Below are positions 35,784 to 45,700 of a stretch of 64,000 nucleotides of DNA, piece after piece. Each line of letters begins with the position of its first letter. Positions within the stretch are counted from its first letter, which is position 1. The stretch comes from Botrimarina mediterranea. GTDB taxonomy: Bacteria; Planctomycetota; Planctomycetia; Pirellulales; Lacipirellulaceae. The stretch covers positions 5,702,862-5,766,861 of the forward strand of contig NZ_CP036349.1 of the NCBI RefSeq assembly GCF_007753265.1, written 5' to 3'. The translations under genes and the position numbers were made by a program. The notes beneath the pieces were generated by a model. The model was not told where the DNA came from. It searched no databases and saw nothing but the letters and a program-made list of their open reading frames with translations.

Positions 35784-36041
35784 TCACGACCCGATTCGGC
35801 GGTGGCGTAGCTTCTCGCAGAACCACCACATCGTGTGGCCCCAGAGGATCCCGCCGAGCGGGAACAGCAGCAGCGAGGTCGCGAGCGTGAGCGGCACGTT
35901 GGCGTCGGCGCCCTCTTCGAGCACGCGGATCATGGTGAACAGGAGGCCCGTCGTTACGCCCCAGGCGAGCACGCCGTAGCGCAGCACGAAGCCCGCCCGA
36001 CCCGCTTCGCGGATGTCTTCCCACTTCTTGTCGTCGCTCAT
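35784..36041 (-). CDS. Small two-helix membrane protein, unknown function
   Basis: 85 residues: soluble start (MSDDKKWEDIREAGRAG), two helices (FVLRYGVLAWGVTTGLLFTM and PLTLATSLLLFPLGGILWGH) and a basic end (CEKLRHRRIGS). ATG at 36041. No family recognised. It lies downstream of the GH43 gene on the same strand, about 120 bases away. Codon use is like its neighbours, so it is likely real. Confidence 0.65.
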   Translation of the reverse strand: MSDDKKWEDIREAGRAGFVLRYGVLAWGVTTGLLFTMIRVLEEGADANVPLTLATSLLLFPLGGILWGHTMWWFCEKLRHRRIGS

Positions 36042-36161
36042 GGTGGCTGCCTCGCGCAAGGAGCAGGCCGGTCGCCCCGGACGCCGTGTGCGTCGCTGAG
36101 GGGTGGGCGTGCCGGTCCTGCACAATGTCAAGCGAGGCGCGGCGGCGCGTGTTACACGGAT

Positions 36162-37772
36162 TTATTCGGCCACCGGCGAGACCGTGAACCGCTCGAAATC
36201 GGCGTGGCCCCGCCCATCGGCCGTGCCATGACAGAAGACGCCGACCTTGGCGCCGATCCACTTTCCTTCTCGGGCGGCAAAAGCGTCGCCGAGGTCGGAC
36301 CAGGATTCGTCGCCGCAACGGGCGCTGAAGCGACACCGGCCGCCGGCATCGACTTCGACGCCCAGCTCGACCGGCGTCGCGTCGTCCAGACGTACCAGGT
36401 CGTCGTCCGACTCGGCCGTGCCGCGATCGGCGTTGCGACACGCGCGGCGGACGACGCGGAGGCCTTCGGTCGACTTCTCGAGGCCGACGTACGCGTAATC
36501 GAGACCCATGATGAGCAGACCCGCTGTCTCGCCTGGGCGCATCGCCTGCGGGTCGATGACGCACGACGCCGTAAACTCCGGCGCCGGGAACTTTTGCAAC
36601 AAGAGATGCGGCGCGTCCCAGAGGTTGCGATACCCCGCCGGCAGCTTGGCCGCCGTAAGCCGCAGCCACCCGGGCCGGGCCGTTAGCGACGCCCAATCCG
36701 CATGCGGGTTGGCGTGCCATTGCCACTGGAGGCCGAGTTCTTCGCGCTCAAAATCGTCGCTTGTCGCCGGGACTTTCACCGCTTCGCTTGCGACAGGTTT
36801 CTTGTGATGCAGCACGGGCTGACCTTCGCCATCCCCATCCGGGTCGTCGCCCATCACGGGCCAGTCATCGACCCAGCGCATCGGCTGCAAGTGAACGATG
36901 CGGCCGTAGGGCTGCTTCTCCTGAAAGTGCATAAACCAACTCGAACCGTCTGGCGCCTCGACCCACGCGCCTTGGTGCGGGCCGTTCACGTCGGTGTCGC
37001 CTTGCGCGAGCACGCGGCGGACCTCGTAAGGTCCGCGCACGTTCTTCGAACGCAGCACGATCTGCCAGCCCTCGGCAACGCCGCCCGCCGGGGCGAAGAT
37101 GTAGTAATAGCCGTTCCGCTTATAGAACTTCGGGCCTTCAACGGTCGGATGCTCGGCGTGCCCGTCGAAGACGATCCAGCCCTTGTCGATCGCCTGCGTT
37201 CCCTCCTTGTTGAGTTCAACGACCGTCAGCAGGCTGTTGACGCCGGCGCGCGAGTGGGCGAACGCGTGCACCATGTAGACTCGGCCGTCGTCGTCCCACA
37301 GCGGGCAGGCGTCGATGTTGCCGCTGGCTTTCTTCACGAGGACGGGCTTCGACCATTCGCCGCCCGGGTCCTGCGTGCGGACCATGTAGATGCCGAGGTC
37401 GGGGTCGCCCCAGTAGATGTACCACCAACCGTCGTGATGGCGGAACGAGGGCGCCCAGACGCCATCGCCGTGCCGCGGGATGTCGAACGCGTCGCCGTCA
37501 TAGAGCCGCGGCAGCGCGTGGTTCACGAGCTCCCAGTTCACGAGGTCGCGCGAGTGGAGGATCGGCAGCCCGGGCACGCAATTGAACGACGACGCCGTGA
37601 GGTAGTAATCGCCATCGGCGCCGGCCACGTCGGGGTCGCTGTAGTCGGCGTAGAGTACAGGGTTCTTGTAGCCGCCGTCGCCGTCGTCCGCGACCCACGG
37701 GGCCGGCGGATCGGCGCCGTAAGCGATACAAGTCCCGACAAGCAGCACCGCGGTTGGGAGACGTATCGGCAT
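36162..37772 (-). CDS. Glycoside hydrolase family 43 protein, secreted (beta-xylosidase/arabinofuranosidase-like)
   Basis: 536 residues. Short signal peptide (MPIRLPTAVLLVGTCIAYGA), then a five-bladed GH43 propeller. General base Asp is in YADYSDPDVAGADGDYYL, pKa-modulating Asp in GNIDACPLWDDDGRVYMVHA, and acid Glu in VEGPKFYKRNGYYYIFAP. The NGPHQGAWVEAPDGSSWFMH blade is typical. From about residue 350 a beta-sandwich domain (FEREELGLQWQWHANP, TAGLLIMGLDYAYVGLE) matches the C-terminal domain of GH43 xylosidases. It probably trims xylan- or arabinan-type side chains from polysaccharides in the periplasm or outside. ATG at 37772. Confidence 0.9.
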   Translation of the reverse strand: MPIRLPTAVLLVGTCIAYGADPPAPWVADDGDGGYKNPVLYADYSDPDVAGADGDYYLTASSFNCVPGLPILHSRDLVNWELVNHALPRLYDGDAFDIPRHGDGVWAPSFRHHDGWWYIYWGDPDLGIYMVRTQDPGGEWSKPVLVKKASGNIDACPLWDDDGRVYMVHAFAHSRAGVNSLLTVVELNKEGTQAIDKGWIVFDGHAEHPTVEGPKFYKRNGYYYIFAPAGGVAEGWQIVLRSKNVRGPYEVRRVLAQGDTDVNGPHQGAWVEAPDGSSWFMHFQEKQPYGRIVHLQPMRWVDDWPVMGDDPDGDGEGQPVLHHKKPVASEAVKVPATSDDFEREELGLQWQWHANPHADWASLTARPGWLRLTAAKLPAGYRNLWDAPHLLLQKFPAPEFTASCVIDPQAMRPGETAGLLIMGLDYAYVGLEKSTEGLRVVRRACRNADRGTAESDDDLVRLDDATPVELGVEVDAGGRCRFSARCGDESWSDLGDAFAAREGKWIGAKVGVFCHGTADGRGHADFERFTVSPVAE

Positions 37773-37870
37773 GAGGTGGAAGTGACGACGAGGGACGGGG
37801 GTCAAGTCGCTTCTATCCTACTTCGCCACGAAATCGTTATCCGGCGAGGCCGGGCCCGTCTTGAGACAGG

Positions 37871-38659
37871 CTAGTTTTCCACTGGCACAGCGGTCTCATC
37901 CATCGACTCGATTTCCGGCGCCACGGGCGCCTCGGCGGGGGGTGCGGCGGGTTGCCCCTGCGGCTCTCGGCGCGCCTTCAGGATGATCTTGTCATCGATG
38001 ATCTCGAGCGACTCAAACTTCCGCAGCACCTCGGCGCTCTCCGGCTCTTCGTAGAACCCCTCGGCGAGATTCTCGCCCGCGAAGGCGTCGAGAAAAGCCT
38101 GCGGCAACGGGGCGCCGTTCACCTTCGCATCGGCAAGCGTGACGATCAGAACGCCCCCCTGCATCGAGACGTCGAAGTCAGCCGCCGCGTTGAGGTGCCG
38201 CCCGCCGCCGCCGGGGAACTGGTCCATCGGGAAGCTGACGTCGCCACCGACCCTGCCGTCTGCGATCCGCACGACGATGTGGCCCTTGAGCTGTTCGTCC
38301 TGCGCGATCATCGCGTTAATCTCTTTGGCCGTAACCTCAAGGTCCTGCGGCTCGCCCTTCTCGATGGACGCGTCGAACGCCTCGAAACGGGCTTCGAGGG
38401 CCTGCATCTCCTGCTCGGGCAGCTCGACGGCCACGATGTTGAGTGGCGCGTCGGCAGTGAACTTTTTGACGTAGTGCCTGACCGTAAAATACGCCGCCAG
38501 CGGGACGCCGATCAGCAGCACCAGGAACAGGATGACGAGCGTCAGGCAGCCCCAGAAGAAGCAGCCCCGGCCTTGACGACGGGGTTCACGGCCATCGGAA
38601 GGCGGCTGCTCGGTCGGAGGCTGTTGTTCGAAGCGGGGGTCGGTGACGGCGAAGGACAT
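37871..38659 (-). CDS. Conserved-looking membrane-anchored protein, unknown function
   Basis: 262 residues. Pro/Gln-rich cytoplasmic start (EQQPPTEQPPSDGREPRRQG), one membrane helix (CLTLVILFLVLLIGVPLAAY), then an extracytoplasmic domain with alternating strands (GHIVVRIADGRVGGDVSFPM, DVSMQGGVLIVTLADAKVNG, LRKFESLEIIDDKIILKAR) and a Pro/Ala-rich tail. Family not recognised; the layout suggests a lipid- or envelope-associated domain, without direct support. ATG at 38659. Confidence 0.75.
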   Translation of the reverse strand: MSFAVTDPRFEQQPPTEQPPSDGREPRRQGRGCFFWGCLTLVILFLVLLIGVPLAAYFTVRHYVKKFTADAPLNIVAVELPEQEMQALEARFEAFDASIEKGEPQDLEVTAKEINAMIAQDEQLKGHIVVRIADGRVGGDVSFPMDQFPGGGGRHLNAAADFDVSMQGGVLIVTLADAKVNGAPLPQAFLDAFAGENLAEGFYEEPESAEVLRKFESLEIIDDKIILKARREPQGQPAAPPAEAPVAPEIESMDETAVPVEN

Positions 38660-38749
38660 GGCTTGGTCTTCTATGGAAAGGCGAAGAGTTGCACAAAGGA
38701 TAGCACAGCGACGCTTGTGTCTTAATCCAAGCGGCGCCATCCTACCCCG

Positions 38750-39013
38750 ATGCCCGAAGCCGATTCCTATGTCCGTGACCGCCTCGCGGTAGTACGCACC
38801 AAGCTCGCCAACGAGCGGACGCTGCTGGCCTATCTACGCACGGCGTTGATGCTCATCGCCTCGGGCGTCACCCTCTGGCGATTCCATCCCACAGGCGACC
38901 TCGACCGCGCAATCGGCTGGGGCGCCATCGCGGCGGGAATCGTCGTGCTGGCGATCGGCGCGGCAAGGTTCTACCGCACGCACGGCGCCGTCGAGCAGAC
39001 CCACGCCGACTAG
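38750..39013 (+). CDS. DUF202 family membrane protein
   Basis: 87 residues. The family signature VRTKLANERTLLAYLRTALM leads into the first helix (LMLIASGVTLW), and a second helix follows (AIAAGIVVLAIGAARFY). DUF202 proteins are small two- to three-helix membrane proteins, in eukaryotes related to the VTC/Nce103-type domain; bacterial role unknown. ATG at 38750, divergent from the upstream membrane-anchored gene with 90 bases between. Confidence 0.85.
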   Translation: MPEADSYVRDRLAVVRTKLANERTLLAYLRTALMLIASGVTLWRFHPTGDLDRAIGWGAIAAGIVVLAIGAARFYRTHGAVEQTHAD

Positions 39014-39040
39014 CGGTCGCAAATGAGTTTTAAATTTTTA

Positions 39041-39106
39041 GAACCACGAAGGAACGAAGGAACAAAGGGTAGAGGAATACGTTGTCCCTTCGTTCCTTTG
39101 TGGTTC
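39041..39106. repeat. Hairpin of GGAACGAA words between DUF202 and folC
   Basis: GAACCACGAAGGAACGAAGG...AACAAAGGG opposes CCCTTCGTTCCTTTGTGGTT. Eight-base words AAGGAACG/AAGGAACA make up the arms. Confidence 0.85.
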
Positions 39107-39160
39107 AACTGCTTTGCCCTGGGGCTGGGAATCCGGTGGACTCTGTCCTAGATTCGCGCC

Positions 39161-40558
39161 GTGAACACGCCTTCCCTTGCCGCTGAACGCGACGCCGCCA
39201 TCGCTTGGCTGATGGGCCGAGTCAATTACGAGCGGGCCGCCGTTGTGCCGCCGGCCGAGGAGGCTTTCAAGCTCGACCGCATCCGCGAACTGCTGCGGCG
39301 GCTCGGCGACCCGCACACGGCCCTCAGGATCGTCCACGTTGCGGGGACCAAGGGCAAAGGCTCCACGTCGGCGATGATCGCCGCCGCCTGCGAAGCCGCC
39401 GGCCTGCGGACGGGCCTCTACACGTCGCCGCATCTTGAGAAGCTCGAAGAACGCTTCACTGTCGGCGGCCAACCCTGCACGGCGGCGGAGCTTGTCGCGC
39501 TCGTCGAACGGATTCGGCCGATCGCCGAGGCGATGCAGTGCGAACCCGTTGGGGGGCCGACGTTCTTCGACCTGACGACGGCGATGGCGCTTCAGCACTT
39601 CGCCGATCGTCGGACGGACGCGGTCGTGCTCGAGGTCGGTCTCGGCGGGCGGCTCGACTCCACGAACGTCGTCACGCCCGCCCTGTCGGTCATTACGAGC
39701 ATCAGCCTCGAGCACACGGCCCTACTCGGAGCGACGCGCGACAAGATCGCTTACGAGAAGGCGGGCATCCTCAAACCGGGCGTCCCCGCGGTGAGTGGCG
39801 TCGCCGACGCCGAAGCGGGCGACGTCATCGAGCAGATTTCAGCGGAGCGAGGCTGTCCCTTCTGGCGCCGTGGGCGCGACTTTGACATTGAAACCGCTGA
39901 AAACGATTGGCGATTTACCCGCCGCTGCGAGAACGGTTCGAGCGAGGTGATCGAAGGCGTCATCCCCGCCCTGCCGGGTAGGGCTCAGACAGAGAACGCC
40001 AGTGTCGCACTCGCGGCGCTGGGCGTGCTTGCCGATCAGGGCTGGGCGCTGCCGATCGATGCGCGGCGACTCGGCATCAACACCGGACGACTACCGGCGC
40101 GGATGGAGCGCATAGCGGGCGATCCGCTCGTCATCATCGACGGAGCCCACAACGACGCGTCGGCTCGGGCGCTGGCCGAGGCGCTCGACGAACTCTGCCG
40201 CTTGGAAAGGGGTGGCGTAGCGCCGCGCGAGCAGCGGGTGCTAGTCGTCGCCATTAGCGACGACAAAGACAAGGCTGCGATAATCGAGCCGCTCGCGCGA
40301 CGCTTTGGCCATTTCATCGCGACGCGGTTCATCGAGAACCCGCGCGCGGCCCAACCGGAAAAGGTCGCCGAGACGGCTCGGCGGCTTGTAGTTGAGGGAA
40401 CGACGATCGAACTCGCCGACACGCCACAACTGGCGTGGGACGCCGCTCAGCGGCAAGCCGCCGACGTCGTCGTGTTCGCCGGGTCACTACTCTTTGCCGC
40501 CGAAGCCCGACGGCTGGTGCTCGCCGAGCGGGGCGCCCCGCTCAGCGGTCCGGCGTGA
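39161..40558 (+). CDS. folC: Folylpolyglutamate synthase / dihydrofolate synthase (FolC)
   Basis: Adds glutamate to dihydropteroate and folates. 465 residues, a Mur-ligase-type ATPase. P-loop IVHVAGTKGKGSTSAMIAAA, TSPHLEKLEERF, EVGLGGRLDSTNVV, SISLEHTALLGATRDKIAYE, KAGILKPGVPAV, the second-domain RLPARMERIAGDPLVIIDGA followed by HNDASARALAEAL, and AISDDKDKAAIIEPLA. Starts with GTG (MNTPSLAAERD). Length is slightly above the usual 420-430. Confidence 0.94.
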   Translation: MNTPSLAAERDAAIAWLMGRVNYERAAVVPPAEEAFKLDRIRELLRRLGDPHTALRIVHVAGTKGKGSTSAMIAAACEAAGLRTGLYTSPHLEKLEERFTVGGQPCTAAELVALVERIRPIAEAMQCEPVGGPTFFDLTTAMALQHFADRRTDAVVLEVGLGGRLDSTNVVTPALSVITSISLEHTALLGATRDKIAYEKAGILKPGVPAVSGVADAEAGDVIEQISAERGCPFWRRGRDFDIETAENDWRFTRRCENGSSEVIEGVIPALPGRAQTENASVALAALGVLADQGWALPIDARRLGINTGRLPARMERIAGDPLVIIDGAHNDASARALAEALDELCRLERGGVAPREQRVLVVAISDDKDKAAIIEPLARRFGHFIATRFIENPRAAQPEKVAETARRLVVEGTTIELADTPQLAWDAAQRQAADVVVFAGSLLFAAEARRLVLAERGAPLSGPA

Positions 40559-40694
40559 CGCGTGGCGTCTGGGTCAGAGAACGCCACGAGTCAATTCTTT
40601 CACGATTCAACCGTTGTCGAGAAGGCAGACGCTGATCGCGCTGCACTCCCACGACTCGCGTCCTGGGCTCTCGATCAAGATTGAGGGGTCGCTG

Positions 40695-40970
40695 TCAAAA
40701 GCGGCGCGTGATTAGGTCGAGCGCCAGTTCGTCGTCGAGGGTTGAGTCGTCGTCGAACGTTGCCGACGGGGCGGGCGGCGCCATGCGGCGCTGGGCCTCC
40801 TCTTCGCGGACCTCCTGCTGGAGTTGCTCGACGAGCGAACGGATGTGCGGGTCGGCCCACGGCAACAAGTCGCTGGGGCGGAAACGGGGCTGCGTGCGTT
40901 GGGGCATGCCGAGAGTTTCGGCGTCTGCTAGCACAACAACGCAGCGAATCTTGCGGGCGGCAACCATCAT
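40695..40970 (-). CDS. Small hypothetical protein
   Basis: 91 residues, starting MMVAARKIRCVVVLADAE and ending TLDDELALDLITRRF; the middle has a predicted helix (IRSLVEQLQQEVREEEAQRR). A good ribosome binding site (AAGGAAG) lies eight bases before the first ATG at 40970. No family recognised and no membrane segment. It stands alone between folC and the S41 protease gene. The binding site and acidic helical character argue for a real gene, but the evidence is modest. Confidence 0.55.
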   Translation of the reverse strand: MMVAARKIRCVVVLADAETLGMPQRTQPRFRPSDLLPWADPHIRSLVEQLQQEVREEEAQRRMAPPAPSATFDDDSTLDDELALDLITRRF

Positions 40971-41285
40971 GGACTTCCTTGCTATTCCGAATGAATGAGA
41001 TGTTCAGATAAGGGACCGACGGGCGGCTCCGGCTCAAGCCCTGCTGGGGGCGGCGTTGAGCGGCGGCGAGCTTGCCGACGCGGCCTTGGCTAGCGGAGGC
41101 TCGTCCCACGAGCGTCGCCAACGCCAGACCCTAAAAGCACGACGCGTGCCAAACTCCTACCTACGAGGCGCTGCCCAAGAAACCCGCTGAAAACGCGGTG
41201 TTCGCAATGCCTGCAGGCGTTCACAAGGGAGCCGCCCGCTTGGTAATTCCTGCAAACGTGGTGCACGCCGCTGCAACTGGAACCA
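40971..41285. other. 315-bp gap, nothing recognised
   Basis: Upstream region of the small hypothetical gene and downstream of the S41 protease gene. Contains short GC-rich words but no clear hairpin, gene or terminator. Confidence 0.4.
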
Positions 41286-42596
41286 CTACGGCCGCTCGCC
41301 CAACATCGCGTCGAGCCGTTCGACGGCCTTCGCTAGCGTCGGGTCTTTTACTAGGGGATCGCTTTCAGCGCTGCCGTCGCTAGCGGTTGTAGCACCTACA
41401 AGGTCGCGGTTGCGGCGCCATTCGTACCAGGCGATCCGCTCTTTGTCCGTCATCGGGACTTCCGCCCCTTCATCCGGTGAGACGCCCCAGGGCACGCTCT
41501 CCGGCGTGCCCGGGAGGCGGTGGATGTTGACGCCGCTGGGGCGCCAGAAGCTCGCCGTGGTGAGCTTGAGCATGCTGTGGCCGGGCTCCAGCTCGAGCAT
41601 CTGTTGCACGGTTCCTTTGCCGTAGGAACGCTGGCCAACAACGACCGCCCGCCCGTGGTCCTGCAAGGCCGCGGCGACAATCTCGCTGGCGCTCGCCGTG
41701 TCGCCATCCACCAGGACCGCCAGCGGCAGGTCGAGGTAAGGCCCGTCGGCGCTCGTCGCGAACTCGCTCTGCACCTCGCCGTCACGGCCGCGGATCGTGA
41801 CGACCCGCGACTCCTTCGGGAGAAATAGCTCGCAAACCCGCACCGCCGTATCGAGGGGGCCACCGGGGTTGCCGCGGAAGTCGAGCACCACCGCCTCGGC
41901 GCCGTCGTCGACAACTTGCTTCAAGGCGGCGGCCAGTTCGTCGGACGTGCGGTTGCCGAAGCTTGTGACCCGCAACAGCGCGACGCGGGGCTCGCTCTCG
42001 AGCTCGTAACGCCAGCCGCCGTCAGCGGTTGGGCGATCACCGATCACCGAGGGGACGCGGATCTCGGCCCGCACAAGTTGGAAGGTCTCCTCGGCGCCGC
42101 CCTCGTGCCGGACCGTCAATGACACCGGCGCGCCGACTTTGCCGCGCATCATGCCGACGACGTCTTGCAAGCCCAGGCCCTCGGTCGGTTTGCCATCGAC
42201 GGTCAGGATTTGGTCCTTCACCCGGATCGGTGACGCGTAAGCCGGCGTGCCGGGCTGCGGCGGTTCGACGACGACAATCCGCGGCGGCGTCCCCTCAAAG
42301 CTCACCCGTACGCCAACACCGCCAAACTCCTGGCGGATGTCGGCCATGAAGGGCTCGGCCTTCCGCGGGTCGAGAAAGTCGGAGTGGACATCGCCTCTCT
42401 GCCGCAGCACGCCAACGATCCCCTGCATGGCGCCGGCGAAGAGCTCGCGGTCCGTCGGCTGCTCAAGCGCATAGTCGTCCACCAGCTCGTAGGCGTGGCC
42501 GACATACCGAGCGTAGGGGTTCCGCTCCGAACGCGTATAGCACAACAGGCCGATCGCGAGCGCTACGAAGAGCACCGTCAGGTTTCGTCGCGACAT
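41286..42596 (-). CDS. S41 family C-terminal-processing-type serine protease with PDZ domain
   Basis: 436 residues. N-terminal membrane anchor or signal (NLTVLFVALAIGLLCYT). A PDZ domain (VEPPQPGTPAYASPIRVKDQ, GLGLQDVVGMMRGKVGAPVS) precedes the S41 catalytic core. The core has DFRGNPGGPLDTAVRVCELF, the Ser nucleophile in VDGDTASASEIVAAAL and the Lys general base in GQRSYGKGTVQQ. These Ser-Lys proteases degrade or trim periplasmic proteins at hydrophobic C-termini. ATG at 42596. Downstream of the RND exporter gene on the same strand, 130 bases away. Confidence 0.93.
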   Translation of the reverse strand: MSRRNLTVLFVALAIGLLCYTRSERNPYARYVGHAYELVDDYALEQPTDRELFAGAMQGIVGVLRQRGDVHSDFLDPRKAEPFMADIRQEFGGVGVRVSFEGTPPRIVVVEPPQPGTPAYASPIRVKDQILTVDGKPTEGLGLQDVVGMMRGKVGAPVSLTVRHEGGAEETFQLVRAEIRVPSVIGDRPTADGGWRYELESEPRVALLRVTSFGNRTSDELAAALKQVVDDGAEAVVLDFRGNPGGPLDTAVRVCELFLPKESRVVTIRGRDGEVQSEFATSADGPYLDLPLAVLVDGDTASASEIVAAALQDHGRAVVVGQRSYGKGTVQQMLELEPGHSMLKLTTASFWRPSGVNIHRLPGTPESVPWGVSPDEGAEVPMTDKERIAWYEWRRNRDLVGATTASDGSAESDPLVKDPTLAKAVERLDAMLGERP

Positions 42597-42727
42597 CCGG
42601 GGCGGCCGAGCGGGCGGTGAAGACTGGTCCGAGGGCAGTATCGCCCGCCGTCAGTCACTTTGCCACCGGCCCAGAGCCCTCAATCGAGAGGCAGCAGGCC
42701 TGCAGCCGAGGGGAGCCGAACCTCTCC

Positions 42728-45700
42728 TCAGTTCGCAGAGTCGCCTGCCTGCGACCGGCGGAACTTCTGCAGCTTCGACCGCAGGGCCGCATTCGCGGGC
42801 GTTAGCGGCTCGCTGGCAGCCTTCGGCGCTGTCCTCTGCGGGGCAGGCGTTTCCGCGAGCGCCTGTGGCGGCGTTTCGGGGACGTAAACGGGCTTAACCG
42901 GCTTCGGTGTCGGCGTGATGGACGAGCCCTCATCGTGAGGAAATACCCCCGGTGTCGCCGGCGCTTTCGGGGCGAAGAACCACCCCAGCGGCCCGCAGAG
43001 CAGCGCCGGCAGCATGATCAGATCGCCCACCAGGGCAATCGCCAGGATCGTGATCATCAGCGAGCCGAACTGCTGCGTCGGCGTGAACGTGCTGACGGCG
43101 AACACCGCCAAGCCCATGCCGCCGATGAGCGTTGTCTGCAGCATCGCCGTGGCGCAGCGGTCGAACGCCTGCTCCACGGCGGTCCGACGGTCGAGGCCCT
43201 CGCGGACGCCGCGGCCGAACCAAGTCAGGAAGTGGAGCGTGTCGTCCACCGCCACGCCCAACGCGACGCTGGCGGCCATCATGATGCCGATGTCGACCTT
43301 GATCCCCAGCCAACCGAGCGCGCCGAACACCACCACAATCGGGAAGACATTCGGCAGCATCGAGGCGATGCCCGCGGCGACTCCACGCAACACGAACATC
43401 ATCACGATGGCGATAAGCACCGTCGCCGACAGGATGCTGTCCTTGAGGCTGGTGAGCAGTTCGCGTTGCGTCTTGTAAACCAGCGGCACGACACCCGTGT
43501 AGACGGCGGTCGCCTCGGCAGCGGGGATAGCCTCTGCGACCGCGGCCTCGGCGTCGAGCGTCGTCACCGCGACGCCTTCGAGTTCCTTCGCCAACGCCGG
43601 GTCCAGCGACACCACGGCGTCGAAACGCTGTGCCAACTGTTCACGGAGCTGCGCTTGCTTCGCCTCGTCGATGGCCTTGTACGACTCCAGTGGATAGACC
43701 GTGAAGGAACCGATCGCCGACTTCTGCAACAGCTCGGCAAGCCGCGATTCGGGCGTGCCGGGCTTCGGCAACCGGGGACTTTCGGGGTCGTTCGATGCCG
43801 TCAACAGACAGACGCGAGCGGTATCGAGGGGCTTGCCCCCCTCGCTCTCGGCATCGCCTTCGTTCAGTCGCCTGACCAACTCGTCACGCTGCTGATAGGC
43901 GTCGAGGACCGGCTCGACCTTCTCACGGAGGTTCTGGACGAACCGTCCGTAGTCCACGTCGCCTAGGGCCGTGACGCGCGCGCTGATCCGCCACAGCTCG
44001 CGGCCGGTTGTCTTGCCATCGATCGTTTCGGCGAGGAGGTACTCGTTCAGATCGCCGCGTGATTCCTCCAGCGCTTGACTGGTGGTGAACTCGATCGCCC
44101 GCCGCGTGGAGGCCGAGCCCCCGTCGTCGCGGGCCTGGGCGCCGAAGGTCGCCGCCGACAGCGCGCGGCTCACCTCGTCGAGCGACTCAACCTGGGCCTG
44201 GAGCTTGCGAGCGAGTTCGGCGCGCTCGAACATCGTCATCCGATACCGCGCGTCCTTTCCGTCGGCCTCGAGGTCGACTGCCTTTTCGTCGGGCGAACGA
44301 AGCTGGTTGTCGTCCAGGGCGACGATCACCTCCATCGGCACCAAGTTGCCGAGGTTCTCCTCCAGCCAAGCGTAGTCGTGGATCAGCCGGCAGTCCTCAT
44401 CCAGCAGATTGAGCAGCTGCACCGATGTGCGGATCTTGGGCAGTCCCAACGCCAGCAGCCCCATTGCGGCTAGGCACAAGATGGAAGTCAGCGCGTATCG
44501 GCGGGTGACGAATCGAGCGAGCGGGGTGTGCCACGCCGGGCCGCGGTCCTTGTGGCCGGTGCGGTCTTCGACGACGCGGCGACTCGGCGGGAAGCGGTGC
44601 AAGAACACCGGCATGATCCCGTACAACAGCGCCACGGCGACCACCACGCCGATCGCCGTGAAGATGCCGAATTTCTGGATCGGGAGGATATCGCTGGCGG
44701 CGAGCGAGCCAAGACCGATGGCGGTGGTGAACGCCGCCAACAAACAGGGGCCCCAAGAGATGCGGACCGCGCGTTCCACCGCGCCGTTCTGTCCGTGCTC
44801 GATCCGTTCGTCCTTGTAGTAGTTGACGAAGTGGATCGCGCCCGACAGAGCGAGCACGTACACAACCGCGGGCATCGACATCAGGATGGCGTCGGCCGTT
44901 CCGAGCCGCGGCTGGCTCAGGCCCATCACGAACATCTCGACGCCGCCGAACCAGTACACGAGCGAGAGCCCCATGCCCGCGCTGGCGCCGGCGGTCCAGA
45001 AGACCATCGCCGTGAGCTTCTTGCTGCGGAAGCAGAGATAGGCCAGCGAGATGCCGACCAGGCCCGCCAAGCCGGCGAGGCGGAATAGGGTGCGTTCGCC
45101 CTCGATGTCGATCGTGATGTTATCGACGGGCGGGCCGCCCATGTGGATGTTGTCGAGCGGGACGCCACATTCTTTGTGGGCGATGTCCCGCACACGCTCC
45201 ACGGCGCGCCGCATCTGCAGGTTGCTGCTGGTGAGCTGATCGTCCAGATACGCGAGCAGGCAAGTGACGCGTGACTCGTCACCGAGCGATTCGCCATCGG
45301 CGCCCACCTTTGGTGGGCCGACCAACGCGCCTTCGAGCCGTTCGATGGCGCCTGTGCGGCTCAGCGAAGCGGGCCCCGTGATCAGTTGCTCGATCGTCTC
45401 CGGCCCCGTCATCACGCGCGGGTACCAGCGCCAGCCCCCCTTCTTGTCGGTCTCGGCACGAAGCTTTTCCGCCAACAGGCGGAGCTTCTCGGGATTGCCG
45501 AGCGTACATCCATCCCAGCTGATGAGGACGAAAGACTCGTGGACGAAGTGGTCACGGAACCACGTCAGGTCGGCCGACTCGGCGTACGCGGCCGGCAGCC
45601 AGTCCTCGGCCTTGTTGGTGTTGCTCTCGAGAGCCTTGCGGGCGCCGCGCGGGATGAAGACCAGCGCGAAGGTGACCGCCAGGGCGATCCACAGATAGTG

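Noticed and set aside
42935-43966. Plus-strand open frame opposite the RND transporter
   Set aside because: Arg/His/Gln-rich antisense frame; the minus strand encodes membrane helices with conserved RND motifs.
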